DNA of 64,000 bases from Bacteroidota bacterium (GTDB lineage: Bacteria; Bacteroidota; Bacteroidia; Bacteroidales; GCA-2711565): assembly GCA_018816945.1 (NCBI GenBank), contig JAHIVC010000073.1, forward strand, positions 1 through 64,000, given 5' to 3'. A program made the translations under genes and the position numbers. The notes under the pieces were generated by a model. It saw only the letters and a list, made by a program, of their open reading frames with translations, did not search any database and was not told the DNA's origin. Positions 1 through 9,353 of this stretch are shown here, piece after piece. Position 1 is the stretch's first letter, and each line of letters starts with the position of its first letter.

Positions 1-181
1 CAGATTATTTTCATGAATCATTTATGCAAATTATTAGCCTTTATTAGCTTATTTAATAACCATCTCATTTTTGAAAACTAGATTTATTAAATTTTTTAAA
101 CCCTTGATTGTTCAACCTACAAACTGATTTTGAACGAATTATTATCATAAAACACAATTTATAATATTAATACTTAAGGCT

Positions 182-898
182 ATGAAAAGAAAGTCATTAC
201 AATTCGTTATTAGAACTTGTATCCTGCTAATAACCATTTTAAACACTAACCTAAAAGCTTATAATCAAGTAGGGCAAACCGAAGGATTTGCTAAATTTCA
301 AGTTGATTTCATCAGTGCAATTCATGATGATTCTTTTAGGGGCTTCACTCTAACGGAGAAAGATATTGCAGGATCCCCCTATCTTTCAAATGAATTTATA
401 TTTGGCTTAGTTATGACTAATGATAATGTAACTTATGCAGGGATTCCATTGCGCTATAATATATTTAATGATGAGATGGAATTTAAAATCTCAAATGACA
501 CCATACTTTCAATCACCAATCCGGAAATTATTAAAGAAATAAAATTTGGCGATGAGTCTTTTATATACCATAAAGTTAATAATAAAAAAGGTGGTTATTA
601 TAGTCTACGATGTACTGGTAAAGTTCAATTACTTGCAAAATATAAAATTATTTTCAATCCAGCTAAAGAACCTGAGCCGTACAAGGAAGCTACTCCTCCA
701 ACCTTTAGTAAGAAAAGCACAACTTACTGCATTAAACTAGAGGATGCCGATCCGGTATTAATCAATAATAATAAAGATATTGAAAATGCTTTTGGAAAAG
801 AAAGTGATGAAATACTGGGGATTATCAAGAAAAATAAATTAAATGTTAAAAAAGAAAAGGATTTGATTCAGTTGGTTCAAATGATAAATCAGAAGTAA
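182..898 (+). CDS. Secreted protein of unknown function
   Basis: This 238-residue protein has an N-terminal signal peptide (basic MKRK, hydrophobic residues about 9-24, probable cleavage near residue 26), so it is exported. The mature part contains a pattern I associate with uncharacterised Bacteroidota secreted proteins: a GSPYLSNEF segment near residue 64, then IPLRYNIFNDEMEF near 88, a GGYYSL segment, and a charged C-terminal tail. I recognise no enzymatic domain. It converges on yqeY with only 20 bp between the two stop codons, and no terminator hairpin is visible there. The 181 bp upstream are very AT-rich and hold no other gene; no convincing promoter was found. The existence of the gene is well supported; its function is unknown. 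Confidence 0.75.
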   Translation: MKRKSLQFVIRTCILLITILNTNLKAYNQVGQTEGFAKFQVDFISAIHDDSFRGFTLTEKDIAGSPYLSNEFIFGLVMTNDNVTYAGIPLRYNIFNDEMEFKISNDTILSITNPEIIKEIKFGDESFIYHKVNNKKGGYYSLRCTGKVQLLAKYKIIFNPAKEPEPYKEATPPTFSKKSTTYCIKLEDADPVLINNNKDIENAFGKESDEILGIIKKNKLNVKKEKDLIQLVQMINQK

Positions 899-918
899 GG
901 ATCAAATTTTTCCAGATA

Positions 919-1371
919 CTAAGTAAGTTTACTCTTTACAATTGAAGCAATTTGTTTGCTTTCAGCCTTACCGGCTAATTTTTTAGAGGCAAGCGCCATT
1001 ACTTTTCCCATATCTTTCATTGAAGATGCGCCGGTTTCCTGAATAATTTTCTCAATAATCCTACCTACTTCTTCCTCACTAATTTGCTCAGGCAGATATT
1101 TTTGGATCACCTCAACCTGAAACAGCTCGACATCTGCCAATTCTTGCCTTTCCTGATTAAGATATATTTCAGCCGATTCTTTTCGTTGCTTCACCAATCG
1201 TTGCAATAACGAAATTTCGGCATCTTTGGATATTTCACCATCCTTTGAATCCTTCCCTGTCTTAACCAATAATAATGAAGCCTTAACTGCTCTCAATGCT
1301 TCCAAAGCTTTTGGATCCTTAGCTAACATCGCTTTTTTAATGTCTGCATTTACTTGTTCTTCCAGGCTCAT
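919..1371 (-). CDS. yqeY: GatB/YqeY domain protein
   Basis: The 150-residue protein matches the YqeY family in full length. It has an N-terminal helical half beginning MSLEEQVNADIKKAML and a C-terminal half containing the IQKYLPEQISEEEV and GKVMALASKKL segments typical of the tail domain of GatB. The family resembles the tRNA-binding tail of the aspartyl/glutamyl-tRNA amidotransferase, but its free-standing members have no firmly established role. The gene is last in the division cluster, 20 bp after ftsZ, an arrangement common in Bacteroidota, so it is probably cotranscribed with ftsZ. Confidence 0.92.
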   Translation of the reverse strand: MSLEEQVNADIKKAMLAKDPKALEALRAVKASLLLVKTGKDSKDGEISKDAEISLLQRLVKQRKESAEIYLNQERQELADVELFQVEVIQKYLPEQISEEEVGRIIEKIIQETGASSMKDMGKVMALASKKLAGKAESKQIASIVKSKLT

Positions 1372-1391
1372 TGTTCAATTATTTAAAATTC

Positions 1392-2975
1392 CTAATCAAC
1401 ATTATCGTGTAAAAATGAATTATTCTGTTTTAAACTTATTGAATCATTCTCATCCGGTTCTGATAAAGAAAACTTTGAAACTAAAGATTCTGAAGATGGA
1501 CTGGGTTCAATTAGCTCAACATTCCTTCTCATGTAAGCCGGCTCTCTCTCGAGTTTTTCCAAATCTTCACGTGATTTAAGCCTGATGCTCAAATCTTTTA
1601 GCTTCCTTACCCTGTCATTTGTACGACGTTCAACTTCCTCAATATCCATTTGATCAGATGATTTTTCGGTATCGAAGCTTAATTTGGGTTTAGATAGTTC
1701 TGCTTCCTGATTATCAACCCTACTAACCAAAGTAGGTTCAGTTATCTGAATCTTGTCAATTGGGTTTTCTGATTTCTTTGTAAAATCAATTGGAGGAGGA
1801 TTTAGGCGAAACGTTATGGTACGCTCTAGTTTTTCCTCTATAGGCTTCATTTTTAATACATTTTCCTGAGTTGACTCTTGCCTATTCCTCATATCATTCG
1901 TAGATATAAGTTGGATTTCATCCATTGGATTCTCGGGCTTATCTTCCTTTTTCTTTTCAACCGTTAAAGGATCACGGTTTAAGGGAATAATTATTTTTTT
2001 TGCCCGTTCGATATCAGCTTTTGTTCTGGAATCAAATCCTGTTGCGACAATCGTAACACTAATTTTATTTCCAAGAGATTCATCAGTACCATTACCCCAA
2101 ATAATTTCTGCATTTCTGCCTGCTTCTGTTTGAATATACTCGGTAATTTCCGTAACCTCATCCATTGATATTTCCTCAATGCCTGAGGAGATGTAGAGAA
2201 GTATATCACTTGCACCCGCAATATCACTATCATTCAATAATGGAGAGGCAAGAGCAGCTTTCACCGCAACAATAGCCCTGCTTTCGCCTTCAGCGGATGC
2301 AGATCCCATCAGTGCTTTTCCACTGTTTTTCATTACTGTTTTAACATCCTCGAAATCAACATTTATATAACCAGTTACAGTAATGATTTCAGCAATTCCC
2401 TTTGCAGCTGTTGTTAAAATGTTGTCGGCTTGCGAAAAGGCCTGAGATAATTTCAGGTCACCATGTAACTCACGCAATTTATCGTTGCATACAACAAGTA
2501 AAGTATCTACATTTTCGCGCAGATCTTTTATCCCCTGTTCTGCCTGCAGTTTTCTTTTTCTTCCTTCAAAAGAAAATGGAATTGTAACAATCCCTACTGT
2601 TAAAATACCCAATTCTTTAGCTACTGCTGCAATAACCGGAGCAGCTCCCGTACCGGTACCGCCACCCATTCCGGCAGTGATAAATAACATTTTGGTATTT
2701 TTTTCCAAAAGCGTTTTTATCTCTTCTATTTTTCCTATCGCTGCCTCCTTGCCCACAGATGGGATGGACCCTGCTCCTAATCCATTGTTTCCGATCTGGA
2801 TTTTTGTTGGGACAGAACTTGTCTCCATTGCCTGAGCATCAGTATTACAGATGATAAAATCTACCCCTTTAATACCTTGATTAAACATGTGAGTTACGGC
2901 ATTGCTCCCACCACCTCCTACACCAATTACTTTTATTAAAGAAGACTGGTTCTTTGGATGATCAAATTTTATCAT
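1392..2975 (-). CDS. ftsZ: Cell division protein FtsZ
   Basis: FtsZ is the tubulin-like GTPase that assembles the cytokinetic Z ring. The GTP-binding signature GGGTGTG is at residues 104-110, the glycine-rich GVGGGGSNAV loop at about 18-27, and the synergy (T7) loop NVDFED at 205-210. The globular core ends near residue 330. It is followed by about 190 residues of charged, low-complexity linker, which is long compared with E. coli FtsZ (383 aa) but usual in Bacteroidota. The last residues, NSFLHDNVD, form the conserved C-terminal peptide that binds partners such as FtsA. The 90-bp gap from ftsA is the largest inside this cluster and could hold an additional promoter, though I could not pick one out. 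Confidence 0.98.
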   Translation of the reverse strand: MIKFDHPKNQSSLIKVIGVGGGGSNAVTHMFNQGIKGVDFIICNTDAQAMETSSVPTKIQIGNNGLGAGSIPSVGKEAAIGKIEEIKTLLEKNTKMLFITAGMGGGTGTGAAPVIAAVAKELGILTVGIVTIPFSFEGRKRKLQAEQGIKDLRENVDTLLVVCNDKLRELHGDLKLSQAFSQADNILTTAAKGIAEIITVTGYINVDFEDVKTVMKNSGKALMGSASAEGESRAIVAVKAALASPLLNDSDIAGASDILLYISSGIEEISMDEVTEITEYIQTEAGRNAEIIWGNGTDESLGNKISVTIVATGFDSRTKADIERAKKIIIPLNRDPLTVEKKKEDKPENPMDEIQLISTNDMRNRQESTQENVLKMKPIEEKLERTITFRLNPPPIDFTKKSENPIDKIQITEPTLVSRVDNQEAELSKPKLSFDTEKSSDQMDIEEVERRTNDRVRKLKDLSIRLKSREDLEKLEREPAYMRRNVELIEPSPSSESLVSKFSLSEPDENDSISLKQNNSFLHDNVD

Positions 2976-3065
2976 TGCGCTATATTTGGTTTCTTAAATT
3001 TATGTTTTAATATCCTCTAAAAAAATTGCTAATTTTAATTTTTTCAACAATTATTTTGTTAATTA

Positions 3066-4361
3066 TTATTCTATTCCATCTCGTTCAAACCAATCCTGAA
3101 TACTCTTTAAAAAGTTAGTAGGCTTGACTTCTTTTTTTGCTTTTTTAGGCGACCACATCAATTTTCTTTTTTCGCCTTTTTCAAACATTTCCCTATCCTT
3201 ATCTCTCTTATAACGATCAATCCCTACAATCACGAGACCTATACCAGTCGAGTACATCGGGCTTGCCATCTCATCATCTACGTCGTTTGCCAGGTGCTCA
3301 TTTGGATAGCCAATTCGTGTATCCATGCCGGTAACAAATTCGGTAAGCTGAGAAATATGGCTCAATAATGCACCACCACCGGTGAGAACTATTCCTGCTA
3401 TAAGTTTCTTTTCATAGCCTGAATTTCTGATTTCGTAATAAATATGCTCCACAATTTCTTCCATACGGGCCTGAATGATGCTGGCTAAATTTTTCAATGA
3501 GATTTCTTTTGCCGGACGTCCGCGAAGACCAGGAATTGCTACAATTTCTTCTTCTTTATTCTCACTTGCCAAAGCTGAGCCAAATTTCACTTTTAATTCT
3601 TCAGCATGTTTTTTGATAATCGTACATCCCTCTTTAATATCTTCGGTAATAATATCGCCTCCAAAAGGAATCACCGCAGTATGACGAATAATCCCATCCT
3701 GGAAGATAGCAATGTCTGTTGTTCCGCCACCAATGTCGACCAAAACTACCCCGGCTTCTTTTTCGTCATCGCCCAGCACTGCTTCAGCAGAGGCAATTGG
3801 CTCCAAAATCAGATCAACGACTTCAAGACCAGCTTTTTTAACACACTTGTAAATATTTTTGGCGGCAGCGGTTTGGCCGATGATGATATGAAAGTTGGCC
3901 TCCAGCGTATTTCCCAACATCCCAATTGGCTCTTTTACCCCTTGCTCATTATCGATAACGTATTCCTGAGCGATCACATCAATGATTTCTTCGCCGGGGC
4001 TCATGTTTAAATTATACATGGAGTTGTTCAGGAAATCTAAATCTTTCTGGCTTATTTCCTCATCACTGTTTTCACGTATAATATTGCCCCGATGTTGCAA
4101 ACTTTTAATATGTTGTCCTGCAATACCCACATTTACATATTTAATTTCCACACCTGAAGTTTGAGTGGCTTGCTCAACTGCAGTCATAATGGATTGTACC
4201 GTATGCTCAATATTAGATACGACACCACGTTTGACCCCTATGGATTCTGTTCTCCCGAATCCAAGTAACTCAATTTTACCTTTGTCGTTTTTACGTCCAA
4301 CAATGGCAGCAATTTTTGTAGTTCCAATATCTAATCCAACAATGATTTCTGATGTTTCCAT
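3066..4361 (-). CDS. ftsA: Cell division protein FtsA
   Basis: FtsA is the actin-like ATPase that tethers FtsZ to the membrane. Using the start METSEIIVGL gives 431 residues. Phosphate-1 motif GLDIGTTK lies at about 9-16, followed later by phosphate-2 (VDIGGGTTD) and the adenosine motif (LTGGGALL). The C-terminus (LKSIQDWFERDGIE) is a short amphipathic helix that fits the membrane-targeting sequence. An upstream in-frame ATG at 4385 would overlap the end of ftsQ and add residues unlike other FtsA proteins, so the start at 4361, four bases after the ftsQ stop, is preferred. No Shine-Dalgarno sequence is present. Confidence 0.97.
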   Translation of the reverse strand: METSEIIVGLDIGTTKIAAIVGRKNDKGKIELLGFGRTESIGVKRGVVSNIEHTVQSIMTAVEQATQTSGVEIKYVNVGIAGQHIKSLQHRGNIIRENSDEEISQKDLDFLNNSMYNLNMSPGEEIIDVIAQEYVIDNEQGVKEPIGMLGNTLEANFHIIIGQTAAAKNIYKCVKKAGLEVVDLILEPIASAEAVLGDDEKEAGVVLVDIGGGTTDIAIFQDGIIRHTAVIPFGGDIITEDIKEGCTIIKKHAEELKVKFGSALASENKEEEIVAIPGLRGRPAKEISLKNLASIIQARMEEIVEHIYYEIRNSGYEKKLIAGIVLTGGGALLSHISQLTEFVTGMDTRIGYPNEHLANDVDDEMASPMYSTGIGLVIVGIDRYKRDKDREMFEKGEKRKLMWSPKKAKKEVKPTNFLKSIQDWFERDGIE

Positions 4362-4365
4362 ATCA

Positions 4366-5142
4366 TTAAATTTTTGTACAAACAACCTGATTTTTAAACT
4401 TTATATTTATCATTTCATAAGCATCCCAGCCATTTATAGGCATTCCCTGCTCGTAGAATATCTGAAGCTTATTCAACTTTTCCTCAACATGTTCAGCCTT
4501 ACCTAACAATATATATTGCTTTCCAAGTTTTGGGATAAGTTCTATTTCTCTATCTTTATTTACATAGATTTGCTCAATTAAGGCACTCAAAAAGGTATCT
4601 TTTCGGATAAACTTTACCAATTCAATAATTGGTGCTATTTCTGAGTTTTCAGCTTGATTATTCAGATTTAATCCCTTTTCATTATTTATATCTATACTTT
4701 TTAAAAACCCGCTAACAATTACCAATCGCGGAACATACTGTGGACTTAACGGCATGTAACTTCCATAATTATCCACATAAAAACTTCCTCTGGGCATTTC
4801 AAGTCTGAAAATTGGCTGCCTTTGCACAATATCGATAATCAATTCACCTTGAATATTTGAATAAACATTGGCACTCCTGATATAAGGATTTTGTGAAAAC
4901 AGATTTTCAAGTTTCTCAGTACTAATTACGTTGATAGCTACAGAATAAATATCGCCATACGTTGTTTTAACTATTTCCTCAATTTCACTCTTTTCAATAA
5001 AAATATCCTGTTCGGGATAATTTATGCTAATTCGCATGCCAATGCATTTCACCTCTTCCTGCTTTAATGAAACGACATAGATCAACACTACCACTCCACA
5101 AGCAGCAATGATCCCGGCTAATATTTTAAGTATCCGTTTCAT
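4366..5142 (-). CDS. ftsQ: Cell division protein FtsQ/DivIB
   Basis: This is a bitopic membrane protein of 258 residues: a short cytoplasmic tail, one membrane segment at about residues 5-26, then a periplasmic POTRA-type and FtsQ domain. In the divisome FtsQ recruits FtsL/FtsB and controls activation of the FtsW-FtsI synthase. The sequence itself diverges from proteobacterial FtsQ, as is usual in Bacteroidota, so the assignment rests on topology, length and its position between murC and ftsA. The start codon overlaps the murC stop (ATGA), suggesting translational coupling. Confidence 0.9.
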   Translation of the reverse strand: MKRILKILAGIIAACGVVVLIYVVSLKQEEVKCIGMRISINYPEQDIFIEKSEIEEIVKTTYGDIYSVAINVISTEKLENLFSQNPYIRSANVYSNIQGELIIDIVQRQPIFRLEMPRGSFYVDNYGSYMPLSPQYVPRLVIVSGFLKSIDINNEKGLNLNNQAENSEIAPIIELVKFIRKDTFLSALIEQIYVNKDREIELIPKLGKQYILLGKAEHVEEKLNKLQIFYEQGMPINGWDAYEMINIKFKNQVVCTKI

Positions 5143-6485
5143 AATAATCTTTCCTTTATCGGTTGAACCAATTTATCAATATCACCTGCGCCAACTGTCA
5201 GCAATACTTTGGGTTTAGAATCTGAAATAAAATTTAGTACCTGCTCGTTTGTAAACAAATATTTGTTTTTCAAATTCACTTTATCTAATAAAAAAGTAGC
5301 GTTTATTTCTTCTATAGGCTTTTCACGTGCCGGATAAATTTCAAGCAAGATGAGTTCATCAAGTTGCTCCAGACTTCTGGCAAATTCATCGGCAAAATCG
5401 CGTGTACGGGAAAACAAATGCGGTTGAAATATGCCCGTAATTTTTTCCCCCGGGTAAAACTCTCTTACAGCCTGAATACATGCTCTCAATTCTTCCGGAT
5501 GATGTGCATAATCATCAATATAAACACAATCCGGTCTATTTATTAGAATATCAAAACGACGTTCTACGCCCATATATGTTTTGAGTGCTTCCTTGATAAA
5601 CTGATTTTTGATCCCATATAATTTGGCGACAGATACAGCTGCAATCACATTTTCAAGATTATGCCTGCCCGGAATCATAAATTGAAGATCATTCAGAACA
5701 CCCTCAGTTGTGTGAATTTTAAATTCATAGGCAGCATTTACTATCGCGATATCGTATCCATAAAAATCAGCATTATTATCCAAGTTGTAGGTGAAACACT
5801 TTTTAGATCCTAACTCTGATTTTAATCGGTGATTGACAACCAAATGTGAATTTGGCTTGCCTTGCCCAGCAAATAATTTAAAATATTCAACCAACTGCAT
5901 TTTATTATAATAAATATCCAGATGATCCGCATCCATAGAACTGATCAGGCTTATATTCGGGCTTAAACTTAAAAATGAACGATCGTATTCATCGGCCTCT
6001 GCAATGACAACTTCTGCATCAGCCGATCCAACAAAATTCGTGTTATAATTCTTTGTAATTCCGCCAACAAAAGCCGAAACTTTTATACCGGCCGTTATAA
6101 AAATATGCGCAACCAAAGATGTAATGGTTGTTTTACCATGTGTTCCCGCAATGGCAATGGTAAATTTATTTTTGCTAAGCTCACCAAGCAATGCTGATCG
6201 TTTAAGAACGGGAGTTTTGAGCGTTTTGAAATAATTAAATTGTTTATGATCGCTTGGTATCGCCGGAGTATATACAACCAAGTCTATTAATTCAGGGATT
6301 TCTGCTACTGCATCGATATAAGTTATATGAATGCCTTCCTCTTCAAGAAGCCTGGTGAGTTTGGTTTCTGTTTTATCATAACCACTTACCTTGACGCCTT
6401 TTTGCATAAAGTAACGAGCCAGGGCACTCATTCCAATGCCCCCGATGCCTATGAAATATATATGTTTCAGCTCGTTCAAATTCAT
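5139..6485 (-). CDS. murC: UDP-N-acetylmuramate--L-alanine ligase
   Basis: MurC ligates L-alanine to UDP-MurNAc, the first amino-acid addition in peptidoglycan precursor synthesis, in the cytoplasm. The 448-residue protein has the N-terminal nucleotide-sugar fold (FIGIGGIGMSALA at 11-23), the Mur ligase P-loop GTHGKTT at 114-120, and the C-terminal domain beginning near GVERRFD with the DDYAHHPEE motif. Its length is normal and no key motif is missing. It starts two bases downstream of the murG stop codon and overlaps ftsQ by four bases. Confidence 0.97.
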   Translation of the reverse strand: MNLNELKHIYFIGIGGIGMSALARYFMQKGVKVSGYDKTETKLTRLLEEEGIHITYIDAVAEIPELIDLVVYTPAIPSDHKQFNYFKTLKTPVLKRSALLGELSKNKFTIAIAGTHGKTTITSLVAHIFITAGIKVSAFVGGITKNYNTNFVGSADAEVVIAEADEYDRSFLSLSPNISLISSMDADHLDIYYNKMQLVEYFKLFAGQGKPNSHLVVNHRLKSELGSKKCFTYNLDNNADFYGYDIAIVNAAYEFKIHTTEGVLNDLQFMIPGRHNLENVIAAVSVAKLYGIKNQFIKEALKTYMGVERRFDILINRPDCVYIDDYAHHPEELRACIQAVREFYPGEKITGIFQPHLFSRTRDFADEFARSLEQLDELILLEIYPAREKPIEEINATFLLDKVNLKNKYLFTNEQVLNFISDSKPKVLLTVGAGDIDKLVQPIKERLL

Positions 6486-6487
6486 GA

Positions 6488-7588
6488 TTAATTTTTTTTA
6501 CCCAACAGTTTCATAATTTCGTCAACAATAATTTCACTTGCATTTGGTATTGCAAGTTTTCCAATATTAGCTTTGAGCTTAAGTTGAAGCTCTTTGTTAC
6601 CTGATAAATCTTTTAAAATTGGGCCTAACTTTTCTCCAATATTTGATTCTTTGATCATTAATGCAGCTTCAAGCTCAACCAATGCCACCGCATTTTTAGT
6701 TTGATGATCTTCTGCCGCTGATGGAAGAGGAATGAATATTACGGGGTTTTTCACCAAACACAATTCTGAGATGGCAATTGCACCAGCCCGTGAAATCACG
6801 ATATCAGCAGCTGCATAGGCCAAATCCATTTTTTCGATAAACTTAAATATTTTGATCCTGTCAGATGCATTCTGTAGAGCCTTATTATAAAATGTCGTTC
6901 CTGTTTGCCAAATCAATTGCAAATCATTTTTAATAAATTCAGGCAATAAATTCTCAATGCTTTTATTGATCGCAATTGCACCCTGACTTCCACCAACCAC
7001 AAAAACTACCTGTCGTGAATCCAGTTTAAAAAACTCCCTTGCCTGTTTTCGTTTTCCTGAAACATCAATCAACTCTTCTCTTACCGGGTTTCCTGTTTTG
7101 ACAATTTTTTCTTTTGGAAAAAAATGATCCATATGATCATAGGCCACACAAATTGAATTTACTTCTTTAGCCAGAAGCCTGTTTGTGATTCCCGGATATG
7201 AATTCTGCTCCTGAATCAGTGTTGGAATTTTTTGTCGTATTGCCATACGTAAAGTTGGTCCGCTGGCATAACCTCCCACGCCAATCACAATATCGGGTTT
7301 AAATCTCTTGATAATTTGTTGCGCTTTAAATAAACTAAAAATCAGTTTTATCGGGAATAGTAAATTATTGATTGTTAAGCTGCGTTGGAGGCCACTGATC
7401 CATAATCCTTCAATTTTAAATCCGGCCAATGGAACCCGCTCCATTTCCATTCTTCCTTTTGCCCCAACAAATAAAATCTCAGCTGCTCCTAACCTTTTCA
7501 TCAATGCCTTAGCAATAGCTATTGCCGGGAAAATATGCCCCCCGGTTCCACCTCCGCTAATGATTATTTTAGGATTGGCTCTCAACAT
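6488..7588 (-). CDS. murG: UDP-GlcNAc:lipid I N-acetylglucosaminyltransferase
   Basis: MurG is the GT28-family glycosyltransferase that adds GlcNAc to lipid I on the inner face of the membrane, making lipid II. The glycine-rich acceptor-side loop SGGGTGGHIFPA is at about residues 11-22, and the C-terminal donor-binding half carries GGSQGA and the SRAGAIAISEL segment. Its 366 residues are normal for the family. The first 20 bases overlap the end of ftsW, so the two genes are probably translationally coupled. Confidence 0.97.
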   Translation of the reverse strand: MLRANPKIIISGGGTGGHIFPAIAIAKALMKRLGAAEILFVGAKGRMEMERVPLAGFKIEGLWISGLQRSLTINNLLFPIKLIFSLFKAQQIIKRFKPDIVIGVGGYASGPTLRMAIRQKIPTLIQEQNSYPGITNRLLAKEVNSICVAYDHMDHFFPKEKIVKTGNPVREELIDVSGKRKQAREFFKLDSRQVVFVVGGSQGAIAINKSIENLLPEFIKNDLQLIWQTGTTFYNKALQNASDRIKIFKFIEKMDLAYAAADIVISRAGAIAISELCLVKNPVIFIPLPSAAEDHQTKNAVALVELEAALMIKESNIGEKLGPILKDLSGNKELQLKLKANIGKLAIPNASEIIVDEIMKLLGKKN

Positions 7589-8744
7589 TTTCTTGACTTT
7601 TATCTATTTTTCCTGTTAGATTAACTTCTTTACTCACACTTAAAATAATGCCAATGGATAAACTTGTAAACCAAATTGAAGTCCCACCCATACTGACCAA
7701 TGGCAAAGGCTGACCCGTAACCGGTAATAAATCGACTGCAACACCCATATTTATTAAAGCCTGAAAAACCAGATTGAAAGCAACTCCAATGGTTAAAAAT
7801 GCCCCAAATTTCTTTGGGATTATCGTAACAATTTTTACTGCCCTGTAAAACAAAATCATGTAAAGCAAAACGATGACACTTGCCCCGATTAATCCATATT
7901 CTTCAATAATGATGGCAAAAATAAAATCAGAATATGGATGAGGTAAAAAATTCCTTTGGGTACTGTTTCCAGGCCCTTTACCTATTATTCCTCCTGATGC
8001 GATTGCTATTTTGGATTGATCAACCTGATAAGTACTCTCACTGCTGCCATCCGGAGAAATAAAGTTTTCTATTCGGTTTTTCCAGGTTCCTATCCGTCCC
8101 TTCTTATCTCCGGAAGAATTGTAAAGAATAAAGATGAAAACAGTTAATATAACAACCCCTATCATAACCAGGGATAAAATATAAGTCATGTTTACCCGTC
8201 CAATAAACATCAGTACCAAACATGTGACAAACAGTAATGCAGCAGTTGAAAAATTAGAAGGCAAGATTAATCCACAAACAATTAAAATTGGCAACATTAA
8301 TGGTACAAACGCCGATCTAAAATCCTTGATTTGATCTTGTTTTTTTGTCAGAAGGCGTGCCAGATATACGATTAAAGTAAGTTTGGCCAAATCGGATGTT
8401 TGAAAACTCAAATTAAAGGGCAAGGGCAGAACACGTTTTGCATCGTTCAAATCTATCCCAATAACCAATGTAAGGGCAAGTAAGGGAACCGCAATAAAAA
8501 GTATTATTTGAAAAATCCTGGAATAGTAGGTATAGTTAACCAGATGGGCCAAATACATGAGTCCAAAACCAAAAGCAAGTATCGTAAAATGCTTGATCAT
8601 ATAGTACTCCGTGTTCCCACCTTTGTATTTATAAGCCAGTGTGCCAGATGAACTATAAACAGCCAATAAAGAAAATACAGACAATAGTATCACTACCGCC
8701 CAAATTACTTTATCCCCTTTTATTTTATTTGCAAAGCTTGACAT
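7569..8744 (-). CDS. ftsW: SEDS peptidoglycan glycosyltransferase FtsW
   Basis: FtsW is the polytopic SEDS-family glycosyltransferase that polymerises septal lipid II together with the transpeptidase FtsI. The 391-residue sequence is dominated by about ten hydrophobic segments. It includes the SEDS hallmark regions FQTSDLAKL (about 113-121), the GKGPGNSTQRNFLPHPYSDF loop and the C-terminal LPLVSMGGTS signature. RodA is the alternative member of this fold, but placement between murD and murG favours FtsW. It starts 18 bp after the murD fragment. Confidence 0.96.
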   Translation of the reverse strand: MSSFANKIKGDKVIWAVVILLSVFSLLAVYSSSGTLAYKYKGGNTEYYMIKHFTILAFGFGLMYLAHLVNYTYYSRIFQIILFIAVPLLALTLVIGIDLNDAKRVLPLPFNLSFQTSDLAKLTLIVYLARLLTKKQDQIKDFRSAFVPLMLPILIVCGLILPSNFSTAALLFVTCLVLMFIGRVNMTYILSLVMIGVVILTVFIFILYNSSGDKKGRIGTWKNRIENFISPDGSSESTYQVDQSKIAIASGGIIGKGPGNSTQRNFLPHPYSDFIFAIIIEEYGLIGASVIVLLYMILFYRAVKIVTIIPKKFGAFLTIGVAFNLVFQALINMGVAVDLLPVTGQPLPLVSMGGTSIWFTSLSIGIILSVSKEVNLTGKIDKSQENVESQS

Positions 8745-8762
8745 CCCAGCTATTTCTTATTA

Positions 8763-9311
8763 TTATAACCCGTTAACGGCTTGTTTAAATTGATTACCCC
8801 TATCCTCATAATTTTCGAATAAATCGAAGCTTGCACAAGCGGGTGAAAAAAGAACAGAATCACCTCTTTTAGCCAATTGATATGAAATATTAACAGCTTC
8901 AGTGATCGATTGCGTATCAATAATTGTCTCAACTTCTCCTGCAAATGCTTCATGAATTTTTGAGTTATCCAATCCTAAACAAATAACCGCTTTAACTTTA
9001 TTGCGAACCAAGGTTTTCAAAATTTCATAATCATTGTCTTTATCAATTCCTCCTGCAATCCATACAACTTTGTTCTGCATGCATTCAAGTGCATACCAAG
9101 TAGAATTTACATTTGTGGCTTTTGAATCGTTGACAAATTCGATCTCGCTTATGGATGCCACAAACTCAAGACGATGTTCGATATTTTGAAAATCCGTCAG
9201 GCATTTTTTAATTGTCTCCTTCCGAATACCTATCAATTTAGAGTTTATACCTGCTGCCATTGATTTGTAAGCTCTTTGCTTACCCTGTAATGCTAATTCT
9301 TCTAGAGTCAT
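8763..9311 (-). pseudogene. murD: MurD C-terminal fragment; N-terminal and most of central domain absent
   Basis: The encoded 182 residues match only the end of UDP-N-acetylmuramoyl-L-alanine--D-glutamate ligase: the last part of the central domain (LEELALQGK, SMAAGI) and the C-terminal domain with its signatures HRLE, FVNDSKATNVNST, WIAGGIDK and SPACASFDLFENYEDRGN. MurD is normally about 440-450 residues. The N-terminal UDP-binding domain and the ATP-binding P-loop (GxxGKT) are missing. Only 42 bp separate this ATG from the mraY stop, and reading upstream in frame meets a TAG after ten codons, so about 260 residues are not hidden in another frame. As it stands the product cannot bind ATP or ligate D-glutamate. 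This could be a real deletion, with another murD elsewhere, or an assembly error. The flanking genes are intact and in the usual order. Confidence 0.9.
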
Positions 9312-9353
9312 GTTAATTTTATTTGAGTATTTATATAAATCCTAATTATTCTA

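Noticed and set aside
9312-9353. Frameshift explanation for short MurD
   Set aside because: All 42 bp between mraY and the fragment were read; there is no room for the missing 260 residues in any frame.
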